64,000 bases of DNA from an uncultured Polaribacter sp. (GCA_943788865.1 CALSRX010000004.1:248001-312000), one strand, 5' to 3'; positions 1 to 9,218 are shown, numbered from the stretch's first letter. Notes: generated by a model from the sequence alone, not told the origin. Translations and numbers: made by a program.

Positions 1-1674
1 AATCAAAAATTAACAGCAAACTATAAATTGCCAATTAATAAGTTGCCATATTTAAGTTTTGTTACAGCAGATTATGGATATACAGCCAATTTTGATTGGA
101 AAGCAGCATCTAAAAGTTATGTAGATAAAATTGGTAATTTATTGCAAAACTCAAATACTCATAACTTAAATACAACCTTTAGTTTTTCTAAATTATATAC
201 AGATACAGGATTAAAAAAACTGTTTGTTACAAATACAAAAGCACCTAAAACAAGTTCAAATCAATTTCAAGCACCACAATTACCAACTACAACAAACATT
301 AAACCCCAAAAAGCAACCGTAAAAGATAAAATATTATTGGGCGTTTATGATTTGGTAACAGCTGTTAAAACTGCAAAAATAAGTTATGCATCTAATAACG
401 GAACAATGTTGCCAGGTTATTTAGGGAGCTCAGGGTTCTTAGGAAGAGACCAAATAAATGGTGGTTTTGCACCAACACTAGGTTTTGTTTTTGGTAGCCA
501 GATAGATATTAGAAACAAAGCATTTGAAAAAGGATGGTTGGTAGATAGAGCCGTTGGGTCAGAATATTATAATAAAACCTATAGTAGAACACATTTCAAC
601 AAATTAGATTATACAGTTTCTTTGACACCTTTTAAAGATTTAAACATTGAATTAACTGGAAATAAAATTGAAACGAATAATATTTCACAACAATTAGATG
701 TGGAAGGTGGAGTTTTAAATACATCAGCACCAATTACAGAAACAGGAAACTTTAGCACAAGTTTTTCTATGCTGTCTACAGTTTTTAAAGATTCAGATCA
801 ATTATTCAATTCGTTTTTAGCAAATAGAATAGTTTTATCTCAAAGATTATCTTCAGAAACAGGATTGCCAAATACTACAAATGCAGCTTTTAAAGAAGCC
901 GGACAGCAAGTGTTGTTGCCAGCTTTTATTGCTGCATATTCTGGTGACAATGCAAATTCAGTTGGATTAGGGTTGTTTAAAAACATTCCAATTCCGAATT
1001 GGACATTGCGTTACAATGGATTAATGAAATTAGATTGGTTCAAAGATAATTTTTCAAGTTTTACAATTACAAATGGATATAAATCTTCGTATACAATTTC
1101 TAATTACACAAACAATTTACAGCACGATCAAACAGATTTAACCAAAGTAAATGCAACAGGCAATTATCAACCAAAACTATTAATAGCATCCGCCAGCTTA
1201 ATAGATGAATTTTCTCCACTAATTAAAATAGACATGAAAATGAAAAACTCATTTTCTTTTAAAGGTGAAATTAGAAAAGACAGAACACTAACTTTAAACT
1301 TTGACAATAGTACACTAACAGATATTAAAGGAACAGAGTACATATTTGGTGTTGGCTATAGATTAAAAAATGTTGCATTTAAAACTCGTTTTGCCGGCAA
1401 GCAACAAAGGCTTAAAGGAGACATTAACATGAGAGCAGACATCTCTTTAAGAGATAATTTAACAGTGATTAGATCTGTAGATATAGAAAATAATCAAATA
1501 AGTGGTGGTCAAAAACTTTTATCTATTAAATTTGCAGCAGACTATAAATTAAATAGTAATATAACAACATCATTTTATTATAATCACCTCATGTCTAAAT
1601 ATGCAATTTCAACCACATTTCCTAGACAATCTATTAATGCTGGTTTCAATTTAATTTATAACTTAGGCAACTAA
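1..1674 (+). CDS. sprA: SprA, T9SS outer-membrane translocon, C-terminal part
   Basis: The reading frame is open from the first base of the window, so this is the 3' end (about 557 residues) of a larger gene. In Flavobacteriia SprA is a giant protein of roughly 2400 residues that forms the outer-membrane beta-barrel channel of the type IX secretion system and is needed for gliding and for secretion of CTD-bearing proteins. The fragment has the alternating aromatic/polar strand pattern of a beta-barrel, ends in a short strand-like tail, and has the NKLPYLSF and ADYGYTANFDW stretches I associate with SprA. The gene order sprA then gcvH is also the usual flavobacterial order. A TTG at position 28 is not a real start. 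Confidence 0.85.
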   Translation, partial: NQKLTANYKLPINKLPYLSFVTADYGYTANFDWKAASKSYVDKIGNLLQNSNTHNLNTTFSFSKLYTDTGLKKLFVTNTKAPKTSSNQFQAPQLPTTTNIKPQKATVKDKILLGVYDLVTAVKTAKISYASNNGTMLPGYLGSSGFLGRDQINGGFAPTLGFVFGSQIDIRNKAFEKGWLVDRAVGSEYYNKTYSRTHFNKLDYTVSLTPFKDLNIELTGNKIETNNISQQLDVEGGVLNTSAPITETGNFSTSFSMLSTVFKDSDQLFNSFLANRIVLSQRLSSETGLPNTTNAAFKEAGQQVLLPAFIAAYSGDNANSVGLGLFKNIPIPNWTLRYNGLMKLDWFKDNFSSFTITNGYKSSYTISNYTNNLQHDQTDLTKVNATGNYQPKLLIASASLIDEFSPLIKIDMKMKNSFSFKGEIRKDRTLTLNFDNSTLTDIKGTEYIFGVGYRLKNVAFKTRFAGKQQRLKGDINMRADISLRDNLTVIRSVDIENNQISGGQKLLSIKFAADYKLNSNITTSFYYNHLMSKYAISTTFPRQSINAGFNLIYNLGN

Positions 1675-1703
1675 AAATTAATCAACTATAAAAAATTATT
1701 ACA

Positions 1704-2084
1704 ATGAACATTCCATCAGAATTAAAGTACACAAAAGACCACGAATGGATTAAAGTAGATGGCGATACAGCTATTATTGGTATTACAGATTTTGCACAAA
1801 GCGAACTTGGTGATATCGTATATGTAGATGTAGATACTCTTGATGATACGGTAGAAAAAGATGACGTTTTTGGATCTGTAGAAGCCGTTAAAACAGTTTC
1901 AGATTTATTTATGCCATTAACTGGAGAAGTTATCGAATTTAACGAAGCGTTAGAAGATGAGCCAGAATTAGTAAATAAAGATCCTTACGGAAACGGCTGG
2001 ATGATTAAAGTAAGCATACAAGACGCTTCTCAAATAGATGATTTACTAGATGCGCAAGCTTATCAAGATCTTATTAAAGGATAA
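1704..2084 (+). CDS. gcvH: Glycine cleavage system H protein
   Basis: This is the lipoyl carrier of the glycine cleavage complex. It shuttles the aminomethyl group from the P protein to the T protein and presents dihydrolipoamide to the L protein. The 126-residue length is normal. The lipoylated lysine is K63 inside [11 protein letters not shown], and the N-terminal [10 protein letters not shown] stretch is diagnostic. It lies 29 bases after sprA, probably in the same transcript, and overlaps the start of the next gene. The other glycine cleavage genes are not in this window. Confidence 0.97.
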   Translation: MNIPSELKYTKDHEWIKVDGDTAIIGITDFAQSELGDIVYVDVDTLDDTVEKDDVFGSVEAVKTVSDLFMPLTGEVIEFNEALEDEPELVNKDPYGNGWMIKVSIQDASQIDDLLDAQAYQDLIKG

Positions 2085-2436
2085 AATTATCTTTATTGCA
2101 ATAAGTATTGCAGTGTTAATTGGTTTTTTGAGTTTAACGAAAGTGCCAGAATCACCAATTAAATTATCTTCACAAGATAAAATATTTCATGCCATTGCGT
2201 ATTTTGTTTTAGCACTTACTTGGTTGCTTAGTTATCCAACCTCTAGGAAAAAAAATAAGATAAAATATGCAATAGCATTTGGTTGTGTTTTTTATGGCAT
2301 AATTATTGAAGTTTTACAAACAACTCTTACAACTCATAGGACAGCAAGTTTTCTTGATGTTTTAGCAAATTCGGTTGGAGTATTTATGGCATTGTTAATT
2401 TTTAATTCAATTTATAAAAAAATTGATGCTATTTAG
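2050..2436 (+). CDS. VanZ family membrane protein
   Basis: A small 128-residue protein with about four hydrophobic segments and the conserved [13 protein letters not shown] and [21 protein letters not shown] stretches of the VanZ-like family. The molecular role of stand-alone VanZ proteins is not settled; the founding member gives low-level teicoplanin resistance. The ATG at 2050 lies inside gcvH and gives a 35-base overlap. No later ATG precedes the first membrane segment, so this start is likely and suggests translational coupling to gcvH. Confidence 0.8.
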   Translation: MRKLIKILLKDKIIFIAISIAVLIGFLSLTKVPESPIKLSSQDKIFHAIAYFVLALTWLLSYPTSRKKNKIKYAIAFGCVFYGIIIEVLQTTLTTHRTASFLDVLANSVGVFMALLIFNSIYKKIDAI

Positions 2437-2500
2437 CTTTAATACTTGCATAAGTCATAAGAAATTAATTAAATTAGCGAACTATTAAAAAAACATTAGG

Positions 2501-3220
2501 ATGGAAATTAAGAAAAATCCAAAATCAAACTTAGAGAACTACTCAAAGTTGTTTATTCAACTTGGTTTGGTTTTAGCACTTTTTGTTACTTATGTAGCAA
2601 TGGAAAACAAAACCTATGATAGAGCAATTGATGCATTTGGTGATGCAAATATGCAAGACTTAATGGAAGAAGATATTCCTATTACAGAACGTATAGAGGA
2701 GATTAAACCAAAAGCACCACCACCACCAGCTCCAGAAAAAATCGAAATTGTAGAAGACGAAAAAGAAGTTGAAGAAACTGTAATCGAAACTACTGAGACT
2801 GATGAAACTGAAGCTGTTCAAGTAGAAGAAATTGTTGAGGTAGAAGAAGTAGAGGAAGTTGTAGAAGATGTTCCTTTTGCAATTATTGAAGAAGTTCCAA
2901 TTTTTCCAGGTTGTACTGGTACAAGAGCAGAAAAAAGTGATTGTCTTAACGATAAAATTAAAAAACACGTAACAAGAAAATTTAACGGCGATTTAGCTGG
3001 TGAATTAGGATTGTCTCCAGGTAAAAAGAAAATTTGGGTAGTTTTTAGAATTGATCCAAAAGGAAATATTACCGAAATTAATGCAAGAGCACCACACCCT
3101 AGGCTTAGAGATGAGGCAATTAGAGTAACAAAAACATTACCTAAAATGACTCCAGGTAAACAAAGAGGAGTTCCAGTAGGAATGAAATATACGTTACCAA
3201 TTTTATTTAGTGTTGAATAA
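2501..3220 (+). CDS. Energy transducer TonB family protein
   Basis: The 239-residue protein has the TonB layout. A short cytoplasmic tail is followed by one membrane segment (about residues 17-35), a periplasmic Pro/Glu/Val-rich spacer with a PPPPAP run (about 68-125), and a C-terminal domain (about 150-239) that reads FRIDPKGNITEINARAPHPRL and ends in a MKYTLPILF strand. TonB couples the ExbBD proton motor to outer-membrane receptors. No exbB or exbD lies nearby, so the partner receptor is unknown. The spacer is unusually acidic (EEVVEDVE-like repeats). A strong terminator follows the gene. Confidence 0.9.
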   Translation: MEIKKNPKSNLENYSKLFIQLGLVLALFVTYVAMENKTYDRAIDAFGDANMQDLMEEDIPITERIEEIKPKAPPPPAPEKIEIVEDEKEVEETVIETTETDETEAVQVEEIVEVEEVEEVVEDVPFAIIEEVPIFPGCTGTRAEKSDCLNDKIKKHVTRKFNGDLAGELGLSPGKKKIWVVFRIDPKGNITEINARAPHPRLRDEAIRVTKTLPKMTPGKQRGVPVGMKYTLPILFSVE

Positions 3221-3240
3221 CATTTAATAAAAAAAGCAAT

Positions 3241-3273
3241 AAAAAAGAGCAACCCATTGGGTTGCTCTTTTTT
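3241..3273 (+). terminator. Intrinsic terminator after the TonB-family gene
   Basis: A near-perfect hairpin, with arms AAAAGAGCAACCC and GGGTTGCTCTTTT and a three-base loop, is followed by a T run. It separates the sprA-gcvH-vanZ-tonB group from deoC. Confidence 0.9.
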
Positions 3274-3290
3274 ATGGGCTTTATATTTAG

Positions 3291-3298
3291 TATTTTTG
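3291..3298 (+). promoter_or_regulatory. -7 element of the deoC promoter
   Basis: TATTTTTG matches the Bacteroidetes -7 consensus TAnnTTTG. It lies just after the preceding terminator and 19 bases before the deoC ATG. No clear TTG -33 element is seen. Confidence 0.6.
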
Positions 3299-3317
3299 TT
3301 ATATATTTTTATTCCAA

Positions 3318-4061
3318 ATGGAACTTGCACAATATTTAGACACTACCTATTTAAAAAAACCGAGTCAGGCTAATATTTCTGAAGAAGAAACTAGAGCTAA
3401 TGTTATTAAATTGGTTGAAGATGCAATTGAATTTAATTTTAAATTGGTAATGATTAGAGCTAATTATATTTCTTTGGCTAAAGAAATGATTAGCAAGGCT
3501 AATTCAACTGTCCAAGTTGGTACCGTTATCGGTTTTCATGAAGGAACCTATTCTTTGGCAGAAAAGCTTAATGAAGCTCAGGATGCAATTGACTTAGGGG
3601 TAGATGACTTAGATTATGTTATCAATTACGAGGCTTTTAAAAACGGAAACACTAATTTAGTAGTAGAGGAAATTATTAAAGGAACAGCTATTGGTTTAAA
3701 AAACAATAAAATTGTAAAATGGATAATTGAAGTTGCTGCTTTGACTAATGAACAAATTGCTTCAATTTCTAGCTTAATAAAAAACCTTGTCATTGAAAAT
3801 TTTGGAATTGATAATGCAAAAAATGTATTTGTAAAGTCATCTACAGGGTTTTATAAAACAGAAGATGGTAAGCCAAATGGAGCCACTTTTGAAGCGATTA
3901 AAATTATGTCTGACAATGCACGACCTTTTAAAATTAAAGCTGCAGGAGGTGTAAAAACAAAGAATGATGTTTTAAAAATGATTACTTTAGGGGTTGAAAG
4001 AATTGGCACTTCGTCTGCTAAAGAAATAATTGAAGAAACTAAGATTGATTTAAAATATTAA
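3318..4061 (+). CDS. deoC: Deoxyribose-phosphate aldolase
   Basis: A class I aldolase that splits 2-deoxyribose-5-phosphate into glyceraldehyde-3-phosphate and acetaldehyde in deoxynucleoside catabolism. The Schiff-base lysine is K173 in FVKSSTGF, the second catalytic lysine is K207 in KIKAAGGVK, and the proton-relay aspartate is D99 in DDLDYV. The 247-residue length is normal. Its own promoter lies 19 bases upstream. The stop codon is directly followed by the ATG of the acyltransferase, so the two are probably co-transcribed. Confidence 0.95.
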   Translation: MELAQYLDTTYLKKPSQANISEEETRANVIKLVEDAIEFNFKLVMIRANYISLAKEMISKANSTVQVGTVIGFHEGTYSLAEKLNEAQDAIDLGVDDLDYVINYEAFKNGNTNLVVEEIIKGTAIGLKNNKIVKWIIEVAALTNEQIASISSLIKNLVIENFGIDNAKNVFVKSSTGFYKTEDGKPNGATFEAIKIMSDNARPFKIKAAGGVKTKNDVLKMITLGVERIGTSSAKEIIEETKIDLKY

Positions 4062-4634
4062 ATGAGTAAATTTAAAGCACACGAAACAGCAGTTATTGAT
4101 AACGGTTGCGTAATTGGAGAAGGGACAACTATTTGGCACTTTAGCCATATTATGCCGAACTGTACAATTGGAAATAATTGTAATATTGGTCAAAATGTAG
4201 TGGTATCGCCAGAGGTGATTTTAGGGAATAATGTTAAAGTTCAGAACAACGTTTCTATATACACCGGAGTGATTTGCGAGGATGATGTTTTTTTAGGACC
4301 TTCAATGGTTTTTACAAATGTGATAAACCCGAGAAGTGCTGTCAATAGAAAAAATCAATATTTAAAAACAGTTGTTAAAAAAGGAGCAAGTATCGGTGCT
4401 AATGCTACTATAGTTTGTGGCAACGATATAGGTGAATTTTCTTTTATTGGTGCTGGAGCAGTTGTTGTTAAAGAAGTTTTTCCATATGCTTTGGTTGTTG
4501 GAAACCCTTCGAAACAAATTGGTTGGATTAGTGAATTTGGACATCGTTTAAATTTTGATGAACAAGGAATTGCTGAGTGTCCAGAAAGTAAAGAAAAATA
4601 CTATTTAAAAGATAACAGAGTTTCTAAATTCTAA
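4062..4634 (+). CDS. Left-handed beta-helix N-acetyltransferase (WbpD/WlbB type)
   Basis: The 190-residue protein has hexapeptide repeats from end to end (for example [13 protein letters not shown] and [15 protein letters not shown]), the inserted loop [15 protein letters not shown], and a C-terminal [14 protein letters not shown]. This matches the family that acetylates the 3-amino group of UDP-2-acetamido-3-amino-2,3-dideoxy-glucuronate in the synthesis of surface polysaccharide sugars. The WbpD assignment rests on the NPRS loop and overall length. No other genes of that sugar pathway are adjacent, so the acceptor sugar is an inference. Confidence 0.8.
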   Translation: MSKFKAHETAVIDNGCVIGEGTTIWHFSHIMPNCTIGNNCNIGQNVVVSPEVILGNNVKVQNNVSIYTGVICEDDVFLGPSMVFTNVINPRSAVNRKNQYLKTVVKKGASIGANATIVCGNDIGEFSFIGAGAVVVKEVFPYALVVGNPSKQIGWISEFGHRLNFDEQGIAECPESKEKYYLKDNRVSKF

Positions 4635-6184
4635 TTTATATCAAATGAAGAACAGAATTTTACTTTTTGCTTTATTAACTCCACTCTTGATTTTTGCACA
4701 ATCAGAAAAATATCCTGAATATAATAAATGTCAAAATGTTGAGGTAAAAAACATTGAACAGTGTTTCTATGAAACAACCAAAGAACTTTTTTTTAATGAG
4801 TTTAAAGTTCCTTCAATAATAGAAAATGAAAAATATAAAGGAAATATCAATGCTGTTTTTTTAGTAACAAATACAGGGCAATTTAAACTTCTTTATATCA
4901 ATTCTCCCTAGAAAGAATTAAAGTTAGAAGTAAACAGAGTCTTTAACACATTCCCACAAATTACACCCGCAAAATTTAATAACAACAATGTTGAGATGCG
5001 TTTTGCTTTGCCTATAAATTTTCCATTAAATAAAAATAATGACCCTGAAGAAATTGTTGAAATAGAAAAAGAAGAAAATCCTCTGGTTGTCCTTAAAAAA
5101 GAACTTAAGGAATCAATTTTTGTAGAACATCAAAGTCAATTAAACATCCCTTTTAATCATCAGCGTTATATAAATTATGAATATGCTTTAAATAAAGAAT
5201 CAAATTCTCATAAAGCTATAAAACCATATGTTTATAGTAGTGTAAATAAAGTATATGATTTAGATAAAGAAAAAAGTCAGTTTTTAAAACCAAATAAAAC
5301 TTCTTGGCTTCAAAGAAAAATTTGGAATGAGCATCTGTTAGAAGTAAAAGGAGATGGGTATTGGTTTAATCTAGATTTTTTACTTGACACACAATTAGGA
5401 AAAGACAATTCTGATGTTTCTTATACATTTAATAATTCTAGAAATTTAACGATAAATGGTGGATTAGGTAAGAACTTTTCTTTTTCAGCTACAATTTATG
5501 AAAGTCAAGGACGATTTGCAGGGTATATAAATGATTATATATCAAATCCGTCAGATACCTTTAAACCAGCATTTTCGGAAGGATTAGTTCCGGGAAGAGG
5601 TAAGGCAAAAGGGTTTAAAACGAATGCTTACGATTATCCTGTGGCAGAAGGTTATTTAACATACACTCCAAGTAAATTTTTACAGTTACAATTTGGGAAT
5701 GGAAAGAATTTTATTGGAGACGGATATAGATCTTTGTTGCTTTCTGATGTTTCTTCTCCAATGCCATATTTAAAAATGAGTGTAAATTTTTGGAAACTAA
5801 ATTATACAAACATTTGGTTGTGGGGTACAGATGTTAGGCACCCAGTGGTTGTAAATAACGAACATCCTAGAAAGTATATAGCCATACATTATTTAAGTAT
5901 TAATGTTACAGAAAAATTAAACATTGGTCTTTTTGAAACTGCAGTCTCTAAAGGCGATCAAGGCTTTGATATTGGATTTATGAATCCGTTAATGTTTTAC
6001 AGATCTGTTGAGTTTGCTAGAGGAGAAGATGCAGGTAATGCCATGCTAGGATTGACAGCAAAATATAAACTAAAAGAAAACCTAATCTTATATTCACAAT
6101 TAGTTATAGATGACTTTGCCTTAGGAAAAATTAGTGATTTAGGGTATTGGAGTAACAAATTTATATTTTTAAAAATAAAAATTG

Positions 6185-6192
6185 TATATTTG
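6185..6192 (+). promoter_or_regulatory. -7 element inside the remB remnant
   Basis: TATATTTG matches TAnnTTTG. It lies after the point where RemB-like coding stops and 43 bases before a strong terminator, so it would drive only a very short transcript. Confidence 0.45.
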
Positions 6193-6197
6193 TTATG

Positions 6198-6263
6198 TGG
6201 TGTAAAAGCCACTTTCTTTTTTCATAGCAATTTTCCCACTCTAATTTTAGAGTGGGTTTTTTT
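6198..6263 (+). ncRNA. Candidate small RNA (promoter to terminator, no ORF)
   Basis: A transcript starting about six bases after the TATATTTG element would hold a small hairpin (GTGG at 6197-6200 with CCAC at 6209-6212), a U-rich linker, and the terminator hairpin. It would be about 65 nt long. No family is recognised. This is inference from signals only. Confidence 0.35.
6235..6263 (+). terminator. Intrinsic terminator
   Basis: Arms CCCACTCTAA and TTAGAGTGGG with a two-base loop are followed by seven T residues. The T run is only on the + strand, so it does not serve the tRNA genes that read the other way. Confidence 0.85.
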
Positions 6264-6327
6264 ATTTAAGTCAGTTTTAAAATTTTTGCATAAAAAAAGT
6301 CCTAACAAATTAATGTTAAGAGTTTTG

Positions 6328-6413
6328 TACTGAAGACGGGACTTGAACCCGTACGGGCATTACTGCCCACTGGATTTTAAGTCCAGCGTGTCTACCAATT
6401 CCACCACTTCAGC
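6328..6413 (-). tRNA. tRNA-Leu (anticodon TAA)
   Basis: An 86-nt cloverleaf read on the minus strand. The acceptor GCTGAAG pairs with CTTCAGT, the anticodon loop is CTTAAAA, there is a long variable arm typical of tRNA-Leu, and the T-loop is GTTCAAGTC. CCA is not encoded. It lies 15 bases downstream of tRNA-Gly and is probably co-transcribed with it. Confidence 0.95.
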
Positions 6414-6428
6414 ATTGGTATAATATAG

Positions 6429-6500
6429 AGCGAAAGACGGGATTTGAACCCGCGACCCTCACCTTGGCAAGGTGATGCTCTACCCCTGAGCTACTTTCGC
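6429..6500 (-). tRNA. tRNA-Gly (anticodon GCC)
   Basis: A 72-nt cloverleaf on the minus strand. The acceptor GCGAAAG pairs with CTTTCGC, the D arm reads AGCTCAGGGGTAGAGC, the anticodon loop is TTGCCAA and the T-loop is GTTCAAATC. It is first in a two-tRNA unit with tRNA-Leu. Confidence 0.96.
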
Positions 6501-6543
6501 GCAGTATATTTTTAAAGAACTTACATATCTTTCAATGCGGGTG

Positions 6544-6572
6544 CAAAGTTAAAACAAAAAAGGAAATAGCAA
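6544..6572 (-). promoter_or_regulatory. Promoter of the tRNA-Gly/tRNA-Leu unit
   Basis: On the minus strand TTG (6570-6572), an 18-base spacer and TAACTTTG (6544-6551) fit the Bacteroidetes -33/-7 promoter. The element lies 43 bases before the tRNA-Gly 5' end. Confidence 0.65.
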
Positions 6573-6651
6573 AGATTTTTTTAAAATATTTTAAATAGAA
6601 ATCTATTCCATTTTTATGGCATAAAAAGCAAGAAATTAGCATAGAATAAAA

Positions 6652-6659
6652 TATCTTTG
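6652..6659 (+). promoter_or_regulatory. -7 element of the ctaB promoter
   Basis: TATCTTTG matches TAnnTTTG, 20 bases before the ctaB ATG. The 6501-6680 gap holds this element and the tRNA promoter and nothing else I can identify. Confidence 0.65.
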
Positions 6660-6679
6660 CAAAAGATTTGAAAAAATAA

Positions 6680-7582
6680 ATGAACTCCATTTCAGGAATA
6701 GAAAATAAACCAACAATAAAAAACTTTGTTACAGATTTTAAGCAACTTACAAAAGTTGGTTTGTCTTTAAGCGTTGTTTTTTCTTCTATTGCAGGGTATT
6801 TATTAGCAGCAGAAATGGTTGATGTATTAATACTTATTCAACTAGCCATAGGAGGTTATTTTATGGTTGGTGCTTCAAACGCATTTAATCAAGTAATAGA
6901 AAAGGACACAGATTCTTTGATGAAGAGAACCATGAATAGGCCTTTGCCAACCGGAAGAATGTCTGTTTCTACCGCATTAACAATAGCCTTTTCTTTTACA
7001 ATTCTTGGAATTGCAATTTTATATAACATCAATGCAAAGTCAGCATTGTTTGGTGCAATTTCAATTTTTATATATACCAGTGTTTATACACCATTAAAGT
7101 CAGTAACCCCTTTAGCCGTTTTTGTAGGAGCAATTCCAGGAGCAATTCCTTTTATGTTAGGTTGGGTAGCAGCTACAAATCAATTTGGAATTGAAGCAGG
7201 GTTTTTATTTTTAATTCAATTTTTCTGGCAATTCCCTCATTTTTGGGCAATTGGTTGGTTACAATTTGAAGAATATCAAAAGGCAGGGTTTAACATGTTG
7301 CCCATGAATAAAAAAGATAAAGGAGCCATAAAGCAAATTATCTTTTATACAGTAATAATGATTTTAGTTTCTATTGCGCCTGTTCTTAAAGTAACAGGTG
7401 CGTTTTATATCTTTCCAGCAACAGCTGTAATTATTGCGTTAGCTGGAGGTTCTATGTTGTATTATGGAGTTCAATTATACAAAACAGAGTCTAATGTAGA
7501 AGCTAGAAAACTAATGTTATCAAGTGTAATTTATATAACGTTAGTTCAAGTAATATACGTAATTGATAAATTTTTACATTAA
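6680..7582 (+). CDS. ctaB: Protoheme IX farnesyltransferase (heme O synthase)
   Basis: A UbiA-superfamily integral membrane prenyltransferase that adds farnesyl to heme B to make heme O, the precursor of heme A for the oxidase. The 300-residue protein has about eight or nine hydrophobic segments. The prenyl-diphosphate binding motif NAFNQVIEKDTDSLMKRTMNRPLP is split here as NQVIEKDTD and MNRPLP, and a conserved FPHFWAIGWL lies in the middle. It heads the cytochrome oxidase cluster and the next gene starts four bases after its stop. Confidence 0.95.
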   Translation: MNSISGIENKPTIKNFVTDFKQLTKVGLSLSVVFSSIAGYLLAAEMVDVLILIQLAIGGYFMVGASNAFNQVIEKDTDSLMKRTMNRPLPTGRMSVSTALTIAFSFTILGIAILYNINAKSALFGAISIFIYTSVYTPLKSVTPLAVFVGAIPGAIPFMLGWVAATNQFGIEAGFLFLIQFFWQFPHFWAIGWLQFEEYQKAGFNMLPMNKKDKGAIKQIIFYTVIMILVSIAPVLKVTGAFYIFPATAVIIALAGGSMLYYGVQLYKTESNVEARKLMLSSVIYITLVQVIYVIDKFLH

Positions 7583-7586
7583 AATA

Positions 7587-8171
7587 ATGAGTCAAGAGAG
7601 TTTAAAAACGGAATTAAAAGTAGCAAAGAAAAAGTCTGCAAAACCAATGCTATGGGTTTCAATGATTAGCATGACAATGTTTTTTGCAGGTTTAACAAGT
7701 GCTTATGTAGTTAGTAGAAAAAGAGAAGATTGGGTTTCGTTTGATTTGCCAATGGCATTTTATATTAGCACGGCCTTAATTGTCTTTAGTAGTATTACAT
7801 TTATTTTAGCACAAAGATTACTTAAAAGAGACAATAGCAAAGGAAGTTTTCTATTGCTTCTTATCACATTGGTTTTAGGGGTTGGATTTATATATTATCA
7901 GTACGAAGGATTTGTTCAATTAAGAAATGTTGGGTTGTTTTTTACCGGTCCGAACAGTACAGTATCTACCTCTTTTATTATTGGAATTACTTTTATGCAC
8001 GTTTTACACCTAATTGCAGGGTTAATTGTGCTATTAGTAGTAATTTATAATCATTTTAAATCTAAGTATAATTCCGCAGAAATGCTTGGTTTTGAGCTAG
8101 GTGCAATTTTTTGGCACTTTGTTGGAGTACTTTGGATCTATCTATTTTTCTTTTTCTATTTTATTAGATGA
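7587..8171 (+). CDS. Cytochrome c oxidase subunit III-type protein (short form)
   Basis: A heme-copper oxidase subunit III family protein of 194 residues with five hydrophobic segments. It contains FAGLTSAYVVSR, FIIGITFMHVLHLIAGL and the C-terminal GAIFWHFVGVLWIYLFFFFYF, all typical of the family. The ATG at 7587, directly after ctaB, is preferred over the upstream ATG at 7563, which overlaps ctaB. A second, longer subunit III gene follows, as is usual in Flavobacteriia, where two such genes sit side by side. Confidence 0.9.
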   Translation: MSQESLKTELKVAKKKSAKPMLWVSMISMTMFFAGLTSAYVVSRKREDWVSFDLPMAFYISTALIVFSSITFILAQRLLKRDNSKGSFLLLLITLVLGVGFIYYQYEGFVQLRNVGLFFTGPNSTVSTSFIIGITFMHVLHLIAGLIVLLVVIYNHFKSKYNSAEMLGFELGAIFWHFVGVLWIYLFFFFYFIR

Positions 8172-8225
8172 TGAAAATTATGTAATTTTGACAAACTATT
8201 TAAAAAATAATTAACATAGACATTT

Positions 8226-9200
8226 ATGGGAGCAACTATTGCTTTAAATTCTGAAGACAAAACTACCTGGAACGGTGGTGGAAATAGACCTTTTGGAGCT
8301 AGTTACGGAAAAATGATGATGTGGTTTTTTATCGTATCAGATGCATTAACTTTTTCTGGTTTTTTAGCCGCTTACGGTTTAACAAGATTTAAATTTATAG
8401 ACTCTTGGCCAATTGCCGATGAAGTTTTTACTCACTTTCCGTTTTTACATGGAGTACATGCACCAATGTACTATGTAGCATTAATGACATTTATCTTAAT
8501 CTTTTCTTCTGTAACAATGGTGTTAGCCGTTGATGCTGGTCATCAAATGAAGAAAAAGAAAGTAGCATGGTATATGTTTCTTACAATTATTGGAGGTTTA
8601 TCTTCGTTGGTTCTCAAGCTTGGGAATGGAAAAACTTTATTGAAGGTTCTTACGGAGCGGTTCAAACAACAGATGGTAAAATTTTACAATTTGTAAAAGA
8701 TGGACATCAAATTGCATTGTCTGATTTTGTAGTTGAAGAACACGAAGAAAGAGTTCAACATACCAGAAAAAATGGATTATGGTTTGAAACGAAGGAACAT
8801 TACCTAGTTATTCTGTAAACAAGTAGTAAATTCTTATAAGAATGATCCTTCTGTATTAATTAGATCAGAAAAGATTGATCTGCTACAAAGAAAAAACAGA
8901 TTCTTTCTAGAGAAGAAGGAGAACGTTATTTATTAAATGCAAAGCTAGTTGTTGAAGGCGCTAATCTTCATGTAAATGAATATGGAAATCCTATTTTTGC
9001 AGATTTCTTTTTCTTCATTACTGGATTTCACGGATTTCACGTATTCTCTGGAGTATTATAAATATCATCATTTTTTTAATGTTATTATAGGTACTTACGA
9101 AAGAAGAGGACATTATGAAATGGTAGAAAAAGTAGGGTTATATTGGCACTTTGTAGATTTAGTTTGGGTATTTGTATTCACATTCTTCTACTTAGTTTAA
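8226..9200 (+). pseudogene. Cytochrome c oxidase subunit III (long form), six frameshifts
   Basis: The start (MGATIALNSEDKTTW) and end (HFVDLVWVFVFTFFYLV) of a full-length subunit III are both present, but the frame breaks six times. Each break is repaired by adding one base: near 8600 (TTA-ATC), 8786 (GAAAAC), 8822 (AAGGTA), 8879 (GATTCT), 9058 (TTATTA) and 9071 (eight T instead of seven). With these repairs the protein reads through GGLIFVGSQAWEW, NAKLVVEGANL and FFITGFHGFHVFSG without a gap. All six are single-base losses in short runs, within 500 bases of an essential gene. This favours local sequencing or assembly error over real decay. Confidence 0.85.
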
Positions 9201-9218
9201 TTTAAAAAGATAATAAAA

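Larger units (their letters stand above)
4645..6333 (+). pseudogene. Broken remB-like gliding motility gene
   Basis: A signal peptide (MKNRILLFALLTPLLIFAQS) opens an 88-residue ORF that ends at an amber codon at 4909-4911. The same frame then continues through KELKLEVNRVFNTFP and a long beta-rich outer-membrane-like body with NPLMFYRSVEFARGEDAGNAMLG. Similarity to the RemB family, as I recall it, stops near 6162 (GYWSNKF). The remaining codons to 6333 run through a promoter-like box and a terminator and look non-coding, so the C-terminal part seems missing. RemB is an envelope protein linked to gliding in Flavobacterium johnsoniae. Two independent lesions (in-frame stop, lost 3' end) argue for a true pseudogene, although the TAG could be one base-call error. 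Confidence 0.7.

Noticed and set aside
1675..1703. Glycine riboswitch before gcvH
   Set aside because: Only 29 bases separate sprA and gcvH, with no room for an aptamer.
2660..3330. Long open frames on the minus strand opposite the TonB-family gene (102 and 170 codons)
   Set aside because: They are antisense shadows of the repetitive Glu/Val/Pro codons. Their translations are low-complexity (runs of F, N, S, T) and lack a promoter.
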